64,000 nucleotides of DNA from Bacillus kexueae (GCF_022809095.1 NZ_JALAZE010000001.1:558001-622000), one strand, 5' to 3'. Counted from the stretch's first letter, positions 25,125-34,591 are shown. Made by a program: numbers and translations. The notes: a model not told the origin generated them from the sequence alone.

Positions 25125-28100
25125 TTATAGAGATTTTGCTAGGGCATCTTTTAATTTTTCCAATTGTTGAGCCACTTTCCTCGTTTCCTTGTCTTTCTTC
25201 TCATTCTTCTTTTGGAGCTTTTCTAACCTTTTCTTGATTTGTTCAGCATAGTTATTCACCTTTTTCAACGTTGACTTAGAAAGATTATGATCCTTTTTTA
25301 TCGTTTCAACGATTATTTCTTTTACTTCTTTCGGCGTGTATGCTTCCGTTTCAACTAAGTGTACAAGTTGTTTTGATGCTTCTTCAGAGTTTTGATGACT
25401 CGTAAATTGTTTCCAGACAACAATTACAGCGTTTTCTGGTGTAATGGATACAGTATTCGACTTCACTTCGTTTCCAGATTTTCCTTTTAATATGATTACG
25501 TACTGATATTCTTCTCCGATTTCAACGTCCGTATCAATATATTCAGTTACTTGTGGGTCATTGATGGTTTTGTAATTTTCTCCGTTTCGGACGATAATCA
25601 GAGAATGGACATCGTCTCGGTTAAAGTTAATATAGTTCCATTCTAATGAGACGTTTTGATCAACTTGCTTCGGATGCTTTAAATTAATTTCACTCGCTGG
25701 AACGGTTGAAGACTTTTTCACGACGGTAATAGTATCGTCTCTCGTGTTTTTCGCAATCGCTCCACCGTCCCCTTTAAAAATGTCCTGTTTACTTTTTTCT
25801 GACGGCTCAATGTGTAGGTGGATGATGTTTTCACCATCTGAAAGATTTACTTCTTGTTGGAAACTCATATCATCTTTGATTGGTACCGATTCTCCATTAA
25901 TCGTCAATACCCCGTCTTTAATAGCATTTCCAGTTATAGTTACTGTGTCTTCGTCAGTTACAAAATTATCTTGTGGCGATTGAATGACGATTGGTTGATC
26001 AATCCATCGCAAAATCTTATCTTCAACTATCATTTTGTTGTTTCCTTCGTTTTTTACAACAACTTTCAAGTCTGTACCTGGAGCTCCATAACCGTAAAAG
26101 CTAATATCATCGTCATTGTTGTCATAAGGGGTATGATCGGCAAGACCTTCTTGATCCCATGAGTTACCTTTCACGTATTTGTACGTAATTTCTGTTCCTT
26201 CTTGTACTTCTACAGTATACTCCCAGTTAGGCGTAACAGCACCATTTCTAGACATTTCCCAGCCACCTGTATTCCACCCATTTAAACTATTTGGAATCGT
26301 TATGGTTGAATTTAATGGCGTGTAGTCTGGTGCTTGAACCTTAAAGGTCACTTCTACCATGACAATTTCAGGTGTAACTGTTACAGCATTCGACTCTAAG
26401 ACATTTCCAGCACGGTCGTATAGCTTAACTTGATACGAATACGTTTGCCCATTCGTTACGTCATAATCTCTATAGGTAGTTTTTGTGATGTCATATATCT
26501 TTTTCAATACTTGATTATCGCGGTAAATCATGACCATGTATGCGTCATCCGCTGGTTGTTCAATTGACCAATGAAGGTTTACCTGCCCTGATTCTTTTAC
26601 AGGCTGGTCGAGCGTCATGCGACTAGCAGGCGGTTCCTTATCATCGCTTGGGTGAAGGGTCACGATTTGGGTGCTGTCTGTATATATCCAGCTATCACCT
26701 AAATCGCTTGAGAAGGCCATTCGATATTCATAGCTACCACTTTCAACAGGTGAAAAGATTCCTCTGTACACATTGTTATTTCCATCTTGTTCTGTATAAA
26801 CAGCTTTTATATCCGTCCAGTGATCTTCCCCTTGCTTCTTCACTTGTAGCTTTGCAATGATACCTTCTGCTTGTTCATTTTCCGTTACCCCTTTTATATA
26901 TAGCTCAGCAGCTATTTCATAGGTTTTCGCTAAATCAAGGGTATCATCTTGAAGCTGCGTCAAATTTCCAACCCATCCGTTAGATAAATCGTAATGAGGA
27001 ATCATTCGTTCACTCTCTACTTTTTCAGACATATTCCCATGTTTGTCTTTTACTACAACGGCTAAATAATGTTCTTGTCCGTTTTGTAAGCCATCTACTT
27101 GAAAATGTGTTTCCGTTGTCGTACCGATTTCTTTGTAGAAAGCACCTGTTAAATTGGTCTTAAACACAACGTATTCTACATCGGAGGTAGGTGATGGATT
27201 CCACGAAAGCGATACTTCCCCTTCCCCAGCCTTACCTGTTAAATTGGAAATTGGCTCTGGAGCTTTCGGTAACGCATCAGCGATTAGCATTCGACCACTC
27301 ATCGCAGGGATTTCAATCTTGATTTCGTTATTTGTTGTAATTGTCTCATATGATTCATCGAGTTGATCGATAAAGGATGCTCCATTCGGTAAAACTTCAT
27401 CTAGTTGAATTGTGATTGTTTTCGCTTCATTTGCACGGTTAATGGCAATAAGTGCTCCTTGTTTGTCATTTGTACGAGCATACGCCATGACATCTCCTTC
27501 TGCATACACATGATGTATTTTTCCATATGCAAGAAGATCTTGATATTCGGTACGTACTTTCCCTACTTTTTGATAATGTTGAATCAGCTCTTTGTCTTCA
27601 CTTCCCCACGGATACGTGCGACGATCATCCGGGTCCTTCGAGCCTGTTACACCGGCTTCATCTCCATAGTAAATCGTAGGTGCACCAGGATACCCCATTT
27701 GAAAAATAGCCGCTAACTTTAACCGTTTTTTCCCAAGCTCATAATTGTAGTTAGCATCATATTCTGCTCGTTCACTTGCGTCCGTTCCACCACCTAATAG
27801 GAATATAGCTCTTGGGGTATCATGAGAACCCATTAAGTTCATCAATGCGTAAAAGGCTTCACTCGGGTAATCTTCGTGAATGGCTTTTAACGCTGCTTCC
27901 TGCTTTTTGGCATCTCCGCTTTTTAAAAAGGTTTCGACCGCGCCACGGAATCGGTAATTCATCACGGAATCGTATTGATCACCTAAGAAATATTTAGATG
28001 CATCGTCCCAAATTTCTCCAAGGATTAAAGGCTGTTCACCTTCTTTAAGGGTCGCTCCGTCCCCAGCTAAATCATCTGATTTTAATTCGTTCCGGAATTC

Positions 28101-28976
28101 TCTCCAAAACGCTGGATCTACTTCGTTCGCAACATCTAAACGCCAACCAGAACCGCCATTTAAAATCCAAGATTTCGCGACTGAGTCGTCGTCGTACATA
28201 ATATAATTCGCAAATGAGGTTTGGTTCAATTCACTATCATATGAAACGCTTTCACCTGGAATTGACTTGATTTCAGGTAAACTCGTAAATCCCCACCAAG
28301 ATTGATAATCATAGATCTCTTCATTCGTCCCTTGCTCTTTTACTTTTTCATTTTGAATGTTAAACCATAAGTGATAACCATACGGACTAAAGACTTGTCC
28401 TTCTTCAATGAAATCCTCTTCTGCTTGTTTACGAGCTTCCTCTTCTGATATTCCATCTTGATTCATATAATCATAGACTTTTGACCAGTATTCGTAGGCA
28501 CCAACCGTTTCGTATTTTCCATATCTGTCGAAATAAATCGAGTCATCCCCCACATGATTGAAAACCCCATCCAAAATAAGGTGCATATTGCGATGGGCAA
28601 GTTCTTCAGTAAAAGCATTAAACTCCTCTGGAGAGCCAAACACCGGATCAATTGTTTTAAAATCTGTAGCATCGTACTTATGATTCGATGCCGCTTTGGC
28701 AATCGGGTTTAAATATAAGGTGTTCACACCGAGAGATTGAATGTAATCTAGCTTTTCATGTATTCCTTTAATATCTCCTCCAAAGAAATCATTACTCCAT
28801 ATTCCATCTCCATCATATCCCGATGAACCATTTAATCGGGGATTATCAGGTAAGTCTCCCCATTCTTTCCTTTCAATTGGTTCATTCCCACGAGCATTCG
28901 TTTTCGCCTCATCATTTTCTATGTTCCCATTATTAAAGCGGTCGGGGAAGATTTGATAGACCACGGATTCCTTCAT
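25125..28976 (-). CDS. Amylopullulanase, catalytic and C-terminal part (downstream of frameshift)
   Basis: 1283 residues. The GH13 alpha-amylase catalytic domain occupies about residues 1-470: region I 'DGVFNHVG' (136-143), nucleophile D281 in 'GWRLDVANEV', acid/base E321 in 'LGEIWDD', stabiliser D386 in 'GSHDTPR', all intact. A GH13 C-domain, fibronectin type III-like modules (about 580-665, 795-870), a starch-binding-like module (about 875-960), a further beta module, another FnIII (about 1110-1200) and a basic coiled tail follow. It should hydrolyse starch or pullulan outside the cell. There is no ribosome site for the ATG at 28976; the frame continues the gene at 28973 after a one-base slip, so this is the 3' part of a single gene. 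Confidence 0.85.
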   Translation of the reverse strand: MKESVVYQIFPDRFNNGNIENDEAKTNARGNEPIERKEWGDLPDNPRLNGSSGYDGDGIWSNDFFGGDIKGIHEKLDYIQSLGVNTLYLNPIAKAASNHKYDATDFKTIDPVFGSPEEFNAFTEELAHRNMHLILDGVFNHVGDDSIYFDRYGKYETVGAYEYWSKVYDYMNQDGISEEEARKQAEEDFIEEGQVFSPYGYHLWFNIQNEKVKEQGTNEEIYDYQSWWGFTSLPEIKSIPGESVSYDSELNQTSFANYIMYDDDSVAKSWILNGGSGWRLDVANEVDPAFWREFRNELKSDDLAGDGATLKEGEQPLILGEIWDDASKYFLGDQYDSVMNYRFRGAVETFLKSGDAKKQEAALKAIHEDYPSEAFYALMNLMGSHDTPRAIFLLGGGTDASERAEYDANYNYELGKKRLKLAAIFQMGYPGAPTIYYGDEAGVTGSKDPDDRRTYPWGSEDKELIQHYQKVGKVRTEYQDLLAYGKIHHVYAEGDVMAYARTNDKQGALIAINRANEAKTITIQLDEVLPNGASFIDQLDESYETITTNNEIKIEIPAMSGRMLIADALPKAPEPISNLTGKAGEGEVSLSWNPSPTSDVEYVVFKTNLTGAFYKEIGTTTETHFQVDGLQNGQEHYLAVVVKDKHGNMSEKVESERMIPHYDLSNGWVGNLTQLQDDTLDLAKTYEIAAELYIKGVTENEQAEGIIAKLQVKKQGEDHWTDIKAVYTEQDGNNNVYRGIFSPVESGSYEYRMAFSSDLGDSWIYTDSTQIVTLHPSDDKEPPASRMTLDQPVKESGQVNLHWSIEQPADDAYMVMIYRDNQVLKKIYDITKTTYRDYDVTNGQTYSYQVKLYDRAGNVLESNAVTVTPEIVMVEVTFKVQAPDYTPLNSTITIPNSLNGWNTGGWEMSRNGAVTPNWEYTVEVQEGTEITYKYVKGNSWDQEGLADHTPYDNNDDDISFYGYGAPGTDLKVVVKNEGNNKMIVEDKILRWIDQPIVIQSPQDNFVTDEDTVTITGNAIKDGVLTINGESVPIKDDMSFQQEVNLSDGENIIHLHIEPSEKSKQDIFKGDGGAIAKNTRDDTITVVKKSSTVPASEINLKHPKQVDQNVSLEWNYINFNRDDVHSLIIVRNGENYKTINDPQVTEYIDTDVEIGEEYQYVIILKGKSGNEVKSNTVSITPENAVIVVWKQFTSHQNSEEASKQLVHLVETEAYTPKEVKEIIVETIKKDHNLSKSTLKKVNNYAEQIKKRLEKLQKKNEKKDKETRKVAQQLEKLKDALAKSL

Positions 28977-30112
28977 CCAATCCGGTGTTTTAAATTAGGA
29001 TCAAATACCGTCAACTGAAATAGTTCGGCATTTTGATCAACTGCTTTTCCTGTTCCTCCTTGCTCGGAATCTTCCCCGTATTCAGCAACAGATTCCCCAT
29101 CTGCTACAATAAATTTATATCCGTACACACCTTTTTCTTTTGGTGTGAAATCCCCTTCCCAAATGTCAACTTCCCCGAGGGTTTCTTCTTGAATTGTCGC
29201 TTTTTTCGTTAGGGTTATGACTTTCGAGGTTCCTGTTTGATAGTTTTTAATCTCTACAGAAGCTCTTGTCAGGTCATTTTTTCCTGCTGCTAGACGTAAA
29301 CGAACCTCCTCACCAACTGGAATGGCCCCGAATGGATTACGATACGCCTTTTCCCACGTATTGTGGTATAGTTTCTCTTTTTCAACTTTTTGGTCTGACT
29401 CATTCGTTGAATAATTCGTTGAAACTTTTTTCGACTTTGCATCGAAATAAAATGTAATCTCTGTATCTTGTAGTACGTTTAACTGTGCATTTTGATTTGG
29501 GTATTCTTCACCCCATTGATTTCCTAATACAACTTTATATTCATAGTTCCCTTTCGGTACGATGGTCGTATAGGTATATATTCCATCAAAATTATCATCA
29601 TAGAAAAGGGCTGTCGAGGTATCCGGTGACCATTCATCTCCAGCTTGAATGAACGGCTGAAGGCTTCCCGCAATTCTTGGTCGCTTCTCTTCTAGTATAG
29701 GGGTATAATAGCGAGAATCGGTCACGCTATGTGTCCCATCATGATAGTAAAAGTGCACCGTTGTTTCTTGTGTGAGATTCAGTTTAATATTTTCACCATT
29801 CAAAACCCCGAATGTTCCATAATTTTCATCCCAACTACCATTTATGGCAATTTTGTATTCATAATCCCCTGCTGGTAGTGTTGCTGAATAGGAATAAAAT
29901 TGATTCCCATCGTGCTTCATAATCGTAACGGTGGATGCAGGATCCCAATCTTGTTCTCCCCCAAGCTCATCTTGAAAGTTTCCAACAAGCGTCACCGTTC
30001 GCTCTTGTTTCCCTTCAGCATTCACATGCAGTGCAAACGTTTGAATAAATGGCTGTAAAAAAAGGATGATTACTAGTAATACAGCTAAACCCCTAAAATT
30101 CTTCTTACTCAC
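28973..30112 (-). CDS. Amylopullulanase, signal peptide and N-terminal starch-binding part
   Basis: 379 residues with a signal peptide (MSKKNF, hydrophobic 10-28, cleavage near A-x-A / HVNA), two repeated carbohydrate-binding modules of the pullulanase type ('GDYEYKIAINGSWDENYG' and 'GNYEYKVVLGNQWGEEYP'), then an N-terminal GH13 beta-sandwich (about 265-370). It ends 'FDPNLKHRIG' and stops four bases into the next frame. Related enzymes run on as 'F-D-P-N-F-K-T-P-D-W-M-K-E-S'. One extra T or A in the T3A4 run at about 28990 would restore that reading and fuse the two parts into a protein of roughly 1,660 residues. Confidence 0.82.
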   Translation of the reverse strand: MSKKNFRGLAVLLVIILFLQPFIQTFALHVNAEGKQERTVTLVGNFQDELGGEQDWDPASTVTIMKHDGNQFYSYSATLPAGDYEYKIAINGSWDENYGTFGVLNGENIKLNLTQETTVHFYYHDGTHSVTDSRYYTPILEEKRPRIAGSLQPFIQAGDEWSPDTSTALFYDDNFDGIYTYTTIVPKGNYEYKVVLGNQWGEEYPNQNAQLNVLQDTEITFYFDAKSKKVSTNYSTNESDQKVEKEKLYHNTWEKAYRNPFGAIPVGEEVRLRLAAGKNDLTRASVEIKNYQTGTSKVITLTKKATIQEETLGEVDIWEGDFTPKEKGVYGYKFIVADGESVAEYGEDSEQGGTGKAVDQNAELFQLTVFDPNLKHRIG

Positions 30113-30238
30113 GCTCTATCCCCCATTCCACTTTTATACGTTGCACAAAAGGTAGTGCAAACGATTTCATAAACCATTATTTAATAATTGTCAGAAAATT
30201 TCAATAAGAATATAGTCCTAGAATGGCATTTGGGGAAC

Positions 30239-30281
30239 AAAAAAACTCTTAAGGAAAAGATGTTCCAAAAGAGTTTTTTAA
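30239..30281 (-). terminator. Terminator after quinone oxidoreductase gene
   Basis: AAAAAACTCTT ... AAAGAGTTTTTTA, with a T-run on either strand. Confidence 0.75.
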
Positions 30282-30309
30282 CTATTGAGCAATTAAACAG
30301 CCTGATTTG

Positions 30310-31302
30310 TTAGACTTTTACAACTGTCCGTCCTCGTACTCGTCCTTTTAATATGTTGGACAAAACATCTTTCAACTCAGAAAATGAGACTTCAACTCCG
30401 ATCGAGTCGATAGCAGCTTGAGGTTTTAAATCAGTCGCCATTCGCTTCCATAATGTTTTTCGTAATTCCATCGGGCAATAGACTGAATCAATGCCTAAAA
30501 GTGAAACACCTCGTAAAATGAATGGGAAAACTGTTGTTGGGACGTTTGCTCCACCAGTTAAGCCACTAACAGCGACAGAGCCACCGTATTGAATTTTACT
30601 TAGAACCGCAGCGAGCGATTCCCCACCAACCGGATCAACAGCTGCTTGCCATATTTGTTTATCAAGCGGTTTAATTTTTTCACCGATTATTTCATTTCGA
30701 TTGATTACTTCTTTTGCGCCAAGTGTATGTAAATAATCTACTTCTGTTTGCTTACCTGTACTTGCGACCACTTCAAAGCCACGCTTAGCTAGCATCGCAA
30801 CCGCCATACTCCCAACGCCACCTGTCGCCCCCGTTACAAGCACTTTGCCCTTCTCTGGTGTCACGCCATTTTCTTCTAGACGATGAACGGATAACGCAGC
30901 GGTAAAGCCTGCAGTTCCGTAGATCATAGCTTCTTTTAATGTTAACCCGTCTGGAAGTGGGACGACCCATTCAGCAGGAATTTTTGCGTACTCACTGAAT
31001 CCACCGTAATGTGACACACCAATTTCATAACTTGTCGCAATGACACGGTCTCCTTTTTGGAATCGAGGGTCTTCTGATTTTTCAACTACACCCGCTAAAT
31101 CGATTCCTGGGACGAATGGGTAGGAACGAACAATTTTACCGTTCGGAATACTAGCTAAACCATCTTTGTAATTGACGCTCGAATATTCAACTTTTATTAA
31201 TACTTCACCTTCTGGTAAATCGTTTACTGTTAAAGACTTGTAGTCTGCTATAAAGGTATCTTCGTTTTTTTCCACGACAAAAGCCGTAAAGTTTTCGTTC
31301 AT
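30310..31302 (-). CDS. YhdH/YhfP-type NADPH:quinone oxidoreductase (MDR family)
   Basis: About 330 residues of the zinc-free medium-chain dehydrogenase family (AcuI/YhdH group). It has 'EVEVKYSSVNYKDGL'-like N-terminal residues ('IKVEYSSVNYKDGLA'), 'PGIDLAGVVEKSEDPRFQKGD', the nucleotide loop 'VTGATGGVGSMAVAML' and a C-terminal 'ILKGRVRGRTVVKV'. It reduces acrylyl-CoA or quinone-type enones with NADPH. ATG 31302 follows GGGGGAGAAAGTA; the longer frame to 31386 crosses the promoter. A TetR-type regulator is divergent, and its probable operator overlaps this gene's -35. Confidence 0.9.
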   Translation of the reverse strand: MNENFTAFVVEKNEDTFIADYKSLTVNDLPEGEVLIKVEYSSVNYKDGLASIPNGKIVRSYPFVPGIDLAGVVEKSEDPRFQKGDRVIATSYEIGVSHYGGFSEYAKIPAEWVVPLPDGLTLKEAMIYGTAGFTAALSVHRLEENGVTPEKGKVLVTGATGGVGSMAVAMLAKRGFEVVASTGKQTEVDYLHTLGAKEVINRNEIIGEKIKPLDKQIWQAAVDPVGGESLAAVLSKIQYGGSVAVSGLTGGANVPTTVFPFILRGVSLLGIDSVYCPMELRKTLWKRMATDLKPQAAIDSIGVEVSFSELKDVLSNILKGRVRGRTVVKV

Positions 31303-31333
31303 TACTTTCTCCCCCTTTTCATTGGTTATCTCT

Positions 31334-31362
31334 ATCATAATATTTTTATACTGACCGGTCAA
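31334..31362 (-). promoter_or_regulatory. Sigma-A promoter of the oxidoreductase gene
   Basis: Minus strand TTGACC (31362-31357), exactly 17 bases, TATGAT (31339-31334). The -35 lies inside the TGACCGGTCA palindrome. Confidence 0.75.
31352..31361. promoter_or_regulatory. Palindromic operator TGACCGGTCA
   Basis: A perfect 10-bp palindrome between the divergent oxidoreductase and TetR-family genes, overlapping the oxidoreductase -35 and just upstream of a TATACT (-10-like) for the regulator. It is very probably bound by the adjacent TetR-type repressor, giving repression of both genes. Confidence 0.65.
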
Positions 31363-31424
31363 AATATTTTTTCTCCACAAAATCATGTATACTAATAGGA
31401 AGAGAAATGTCGGAGGTTTTCAAC

Positions 31425-32021
31425 ATGAAGAAAAAAGCGGAAGAAAGACAAAAGCAGATCTTATCTGCAGCCTATCATGCCGTAGCGGAAAAAGGATATG
31501 AATCCGTTACACTTCAAGATATCGCAGACTTTGCGAAGGTCAGTAAAGGGGTCGTTCACTATTACTTTGAAAATAAAGAGGATGTCTTATCTAAACTGTT
31601 AGCTTCCATAACGGAACAGATTGCAAGGGGGCATCATGAAGCAATCGCAAAACAGTCGACAGCTGAGGGAAAGTTACGGGCGTATATTGACTCTGTATTC
31701 ATCTCTCCTGAGAAAAACAAAACCTTTTACCGCGTGTACTTAGACTTTATTGCGAAAGCGAGTCAAAATGACACGTACCGTGAAATCAACCAAACCTTTT
31801 ATGAAAACTGTTTCACCATTGCTCGTTCCATCATTGTACAAGGACAAGAAGAAGGAGTGTTTGATGAATCTCTTAATCCCGAATCGTCAGCGAAAATGAT
31901 TCGAGCACTAATTGATGGATTATTAATCCAGTGGTTAATGAGTGGAAATGATAAAGATCATGCTGATTATAAGGAGATGTGTCATGTAGCAATTAGAGAG
32001 TTGATATTAGAAGGCAAGTGA
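31425..32021 (+). CDS. TetR/AcrR-family transcriptional regulator
   Basis: 198 residues from ATG 31425 (GGAGG eight bases upstream). The N-terminal helix-turn-helix reads 'AVAEKGYESVTLQDIADFAKVSKGVVHYYFENKEDVL'. The C-terminal ligand domain resembles the TetR_C group seen in fatty-acid and biofilm regulators ('MIRALIDGLLIQWLMSG'). It is divergent from the quinone oxidoreductase and probably represses it and itself through the TGACCGGTCA site. The inducer is unknown. Confidence 0.88.
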   Translation: MKKKAEERQKQILSAAYHAVAEKGYESVTLQDIADFAKVSKGVVHYYFENKEDVLSKLLASITEQIARGHHEAIAKQSTAEGKLRAYIDSVFISPEKNKTFYRVYLDFIAKASQNDTYREINQTFYENCFTIARSIIVQGQEEGVFDESLNPESSAKMIRALIDGLLIQWLMSGNDKDHADYKEMCHVAIRELILEGK

Positions 32022-32043
32022 TTACTCATTGACCTTTTATGTA

Positions 32044-32096
32044 TAAAAGAGGCATCACAGCCCTAACCCACATAATAGGGCAAGATGTCTCTTATT
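32044..32096. terminator. Hairpin after tetR-type gene
   Basis: AGAGGCATC ... GATGTCTCT enclosing a second stem GCCCTA / TAGGGC. Probably a terminator for the convergent genes ending at 32021 and 32133. Confidence 0.6.
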
Positions 32097-32132
32097 GTTA
32101 ATTACATAAGGAGAAATCTTCCTTTTTAAATT

Positions 32133-33272
32133 TTATTTCATCCATTCTTTATATAATGATGAGTCTCTGTTCTTAACATATTCTAAAAAACTTTCAAGGA
32201 AGTTTAATTTCTCCAAGTTTTCAAATAGTTCAATTGGTTTTTCTTGTTTCCGTGACAATGAATAAACGTGATCTAAAAGTTTAAACCCTTGAGGAGTTAC
32301 AATGATGTGTCGAAGCGGTGCATCAATTTGTTTAAATCCTGATTGCTTCATTGACTTAAGCATATCGTATAGGTGCATGGATATTTCTTCAGAGAGTTCC
32401 GTTTGCTTCTTTAAATAAGTGTTCAAGTCAGGTCCTAAAAGATATTCCATAACAATATAATTCGAACCTACTTCATAAACTTTCGGTATAAAAGATAAAT
32501 GCTGACATGACATTAACACTTTTTGCTCTTGTTTTGCATGATCCTTTTTACCATAAACCTTCACACATTGATTCTCCTTAATACGGAAAACAGCTCCTTG
32601 ATGTCCTTTGCCAATTAATTGGTGAGCTAACGTACTATCTACTTTTACTGAATTTCCTTTCTCAGAGTATACCTCTATTTTTTCAAAATCTACTTTATCT
32701 ATTTGATAATATTTCATCCATTCCTCGTATATTTTTGGTTCTATCTTTTTCACTTGTGAAAGAAAAGAATCTTTTAAAAAGAGTAGGTCTAAATCTCTCA
32801 AAAGTTTTAAAGGAACTGGATGATTACGTTTAAATGCGTTCACGTGGTCGATTACTTTTAAGTCCTGATTCTTTAATACAAAAATATGTCTTAAAGGAGC
32901 ATCAATCATCGTAAATTTTGACTTTTTGAACTCTTTTAGAAGGTCCAATAGTTTAATGGTAATAGATTCTGGCATGTATGTGCATCCATTTAAATATTCC
33001 TTTAATGTTGGAGCATCAAAATATTCCATAACTATATAGTTCTTTCCAACTTCAAACACTTTAGGAAAAAACGGTAAGTGACTACCAGCCTTTAAAGCCT
33101 TTTGTTCCATCTTTGCTTGTTCCTCACGTGCATATACCTTTACACAACGTTCTTCTGAGAGTTTAAAAACGGCTCCTTGTGCCCCAGAGCCGATTAGAGG
33201 GTAGCCACTACTATTTTTAATTTCTAATGTCTTTTTACCTTTTGAAACATTAATTGATTGAAACTTATCCAA
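32133..33272 (-). CDS. Tandem-duplicated protein-kinase-like protein
   Basis: A 379-residue protein made of two copies of one kinase-like unit (about 24-190 and 213-379). Each has a Gly loop ('LIGSGAQGAVFKL' / 'LIGKGHQGAVFRI'), a lysine strand 'CVKVY', 'NYIVMEY', a catalytic-loop analogue 'DAPLRHI' and an 'IDH' / 'LDH' metal-site analogue. The aspartates are kept, but the catalytic-loop Asn is His in both copies. Copies of this unit occur singly in YrzF-type proteins of bacilli, as far as I recall. No membrane segment. The start is ATG. It is 3 bases downstream of the glycosyltransferase gene at 33276 (one operon), beside the coat-glycan genes. Substrate unknown. Confidence 0.72.
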   Translation of the reverse strand: MDKFQSINVSKGKKTLEIKNSSGYPLIGSGAQGAVFKLSEERCVKVYAREEQAKMEQKALKAGSHLPFFPKVFEVGKNYIVMEYFDAPTLKEYLNGCTYMPESITIKLLDLLKEFKKSKFTMIDAPLRHIFVLKNQDLKVIDHVNAFKRNHPVPLKLLRDLDLLFLKDSFLSQVKKIEPKIYEEWMKYYQIDKVDFEKIEVYSEKGNSVKVDSTLAHQLIGKGHQGAVFRIKENQCVKVYGKKDHAKQEQKVLMSCQHLSFIPKVYEVGSNYIVMEYLLGPDLNTYLKKQTELSEEISMHLYDMLKSMKQSGFKQIDAPLRHIIVTPQGFKLLDHVYSLSRKQEKPIELFENLEKLNFLESFLEYVKNRDSSLYKEWMK

Positions 33273-33275
33273 TTT

Positions 33276-34334
33276 TTATCCTCCTAACAATTCATTGTAA
33301 AAGGTAGCTTGTTGTTTCAATTGCTGCTTAAGATCGAACTTTTCTTCTACTTTTTTTCTTCCCGCTAAGGATAAATTTTTCCAAGTTGAATCGTTCCTCA
33401 TCATATATTCGAGTGCTTGTGCTAATTCATCCACATTCTTCTCTTCTACAAGTAGTCCATCTTTATTGTGGTCTATTAATTCTGGGATGCCTGCATGATA
33501 GGTTGAAATAACAGGAAGACCGCTCGCCATTGCTTCCTTTAACGTATTAGGTATCCCTTCAACATCACCATTTGACGACACCATGCTTGCTGCGCAAAAG
33601 ATATCCGCCTTTTGCATATATTCATAAACTCTATCCTTATGAATAGAATTAATGAGTTTAAAAGAATCCCCTAATTCTAATGTTTTAGCTAACGTAAGAA
33701 GCTGCTCTTTAAGTACACCACTTCCTACTATTGTTAAAGACGCATTTGGGAATTTATCTTTTATTCGACTAAATGCCTCCATTAAAATATGGTGTCCTTT
33801 TTTCTCAACTAACCTTCCAACGGATAATATGTTGATTGACCCAGAATAAGAAGGTTGACGATAACGAAACTTTTCTAAGTCGACCCCGCCATAAAGCACC
33901 TTTATTTTTCCCACTGGACATCCCCAATCACTTATTCTCTCAGCCAAATAATGACATACAGGGAAGAAACAGTCCCCTTTATCAAATAATTCTTTCATGC
34001 TTTCCAAATAATTAACCGGTTGATTTGCTAACGTAGCATCCCTCCCCCTAATACTCGTTACGAGGGGAATTCCGGTTTCTTCTTTAAAAGGTAATAATAA
34101 TAACCCTAATTGAGCATGATGAGCATGCATCAGCTGAATATCATGCTCTTTCACAAAATCTTTCTTTGACCAAATATTATTTAAGTAATGAACCTTCTCA
34201 TTCAGTAAAGAAAGATCGGTCATATGCTTTGGCGCTCTAACTAAGTGAATATAATCATAGCCAGGAACTTGACGAATTTGCTGAATATATTGTGTAGGGT
34301 CAACACGTAAATTCAAATGCATAATTGTTGACAA
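33276..34334 (-). CDS. Glycosyltransferase family 4, paralogue of the gene at 36625
   Basis: A 352-residue GT-B enzyme: N-terminal acceptor domain with 'HAHHAQLGLLLLPF', then 'INILSVGRLVEKKGHHILMEAF' and the donor site 'GDVEGIPNTLKEAMASGLPVIST'. The last block is almost identical in the protein at 36625, so the two arose by duplication. TTG 34334 is chosen because AAAGGAGAAG precedes it (ATG 34322 possible). It is followed by the kinase-like gene. It probably builds a spore or cell-surface glycan; donor unknown. Confidence 0.85.
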   Translation of the reverse strand: MSTIMHLNLRVDPTQYIQQIRQVPGYDYIHLVRAPKHMTDLSLLNEKVHYLNNIWSKKDFVKEHDIQLMHAHHAQLGLLLLPFKEETGIPLVTSIRGRDATLANQPVNYLESMKELFDKGDCFFPVCHYLAERISDWGCPVGKIKVLYGGVDLEKFRYRQPSYSGSINILSVGRLVEKKGHHILMEAFSRIKDKFPNASLTIVGSGVLKEQLLTLAKTLELGDSFKLINSIHKDRVYEYMQKADIFCAASMVSSNGDVEGIPNTLKEAMASGLPVISTYHAGIPELIDHNKDGLLVEEKNVDELAQALEYMMRNDSTWKNLSLAGRKKVEEKFDLKQQLKQQATFYNELLGG

Positions 34335-34417
34335 ATAAATCTTCTCCTTTCGAATAACGATGACATTAATAGATTATTCAATGCTTAAACACTTGATTGG
34401 ACAAAAGGAGTGTAAAT

Positions 34418-34561
34418 ATGTCCCAATTCATTTTTCCCTTTATATCAGTCAATCGAAATAGTTTGAACAATATTTTGATATTCTCGAAATTACATTACAT
34501 TGCTTCAATAGTTCATTCAATGACGATTATTCGTATAGTAAAGAAAGTCAACTTCTTTTAA
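34418..34561 (+). CDS. Possible small protein (47 aa)
   Basis: ATG 34418 has a textbook ribosome site (AAAAGGAGTGTAAAT) and the frame runs 47 codons to TAA, with a terminator-like hairpin 30 bases further on. The product is hydrophobic/basic (MSQFIFPFIS..., ending KKVNFF) and matches nothing I know. It could be a real small gene or the relic of a longer one. Apart from this and the hairpin, the 34335-34701 gap shows nothing else. Confidence 0.35.
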   Translation: MSQFIFPFISVNRNSLNNILIFSKLHYIASIVHSMTIIRIVKKVNFF

Positions 34562-34591
34562 AGTCGACTGCTGCACTTTTATTTAAACATA

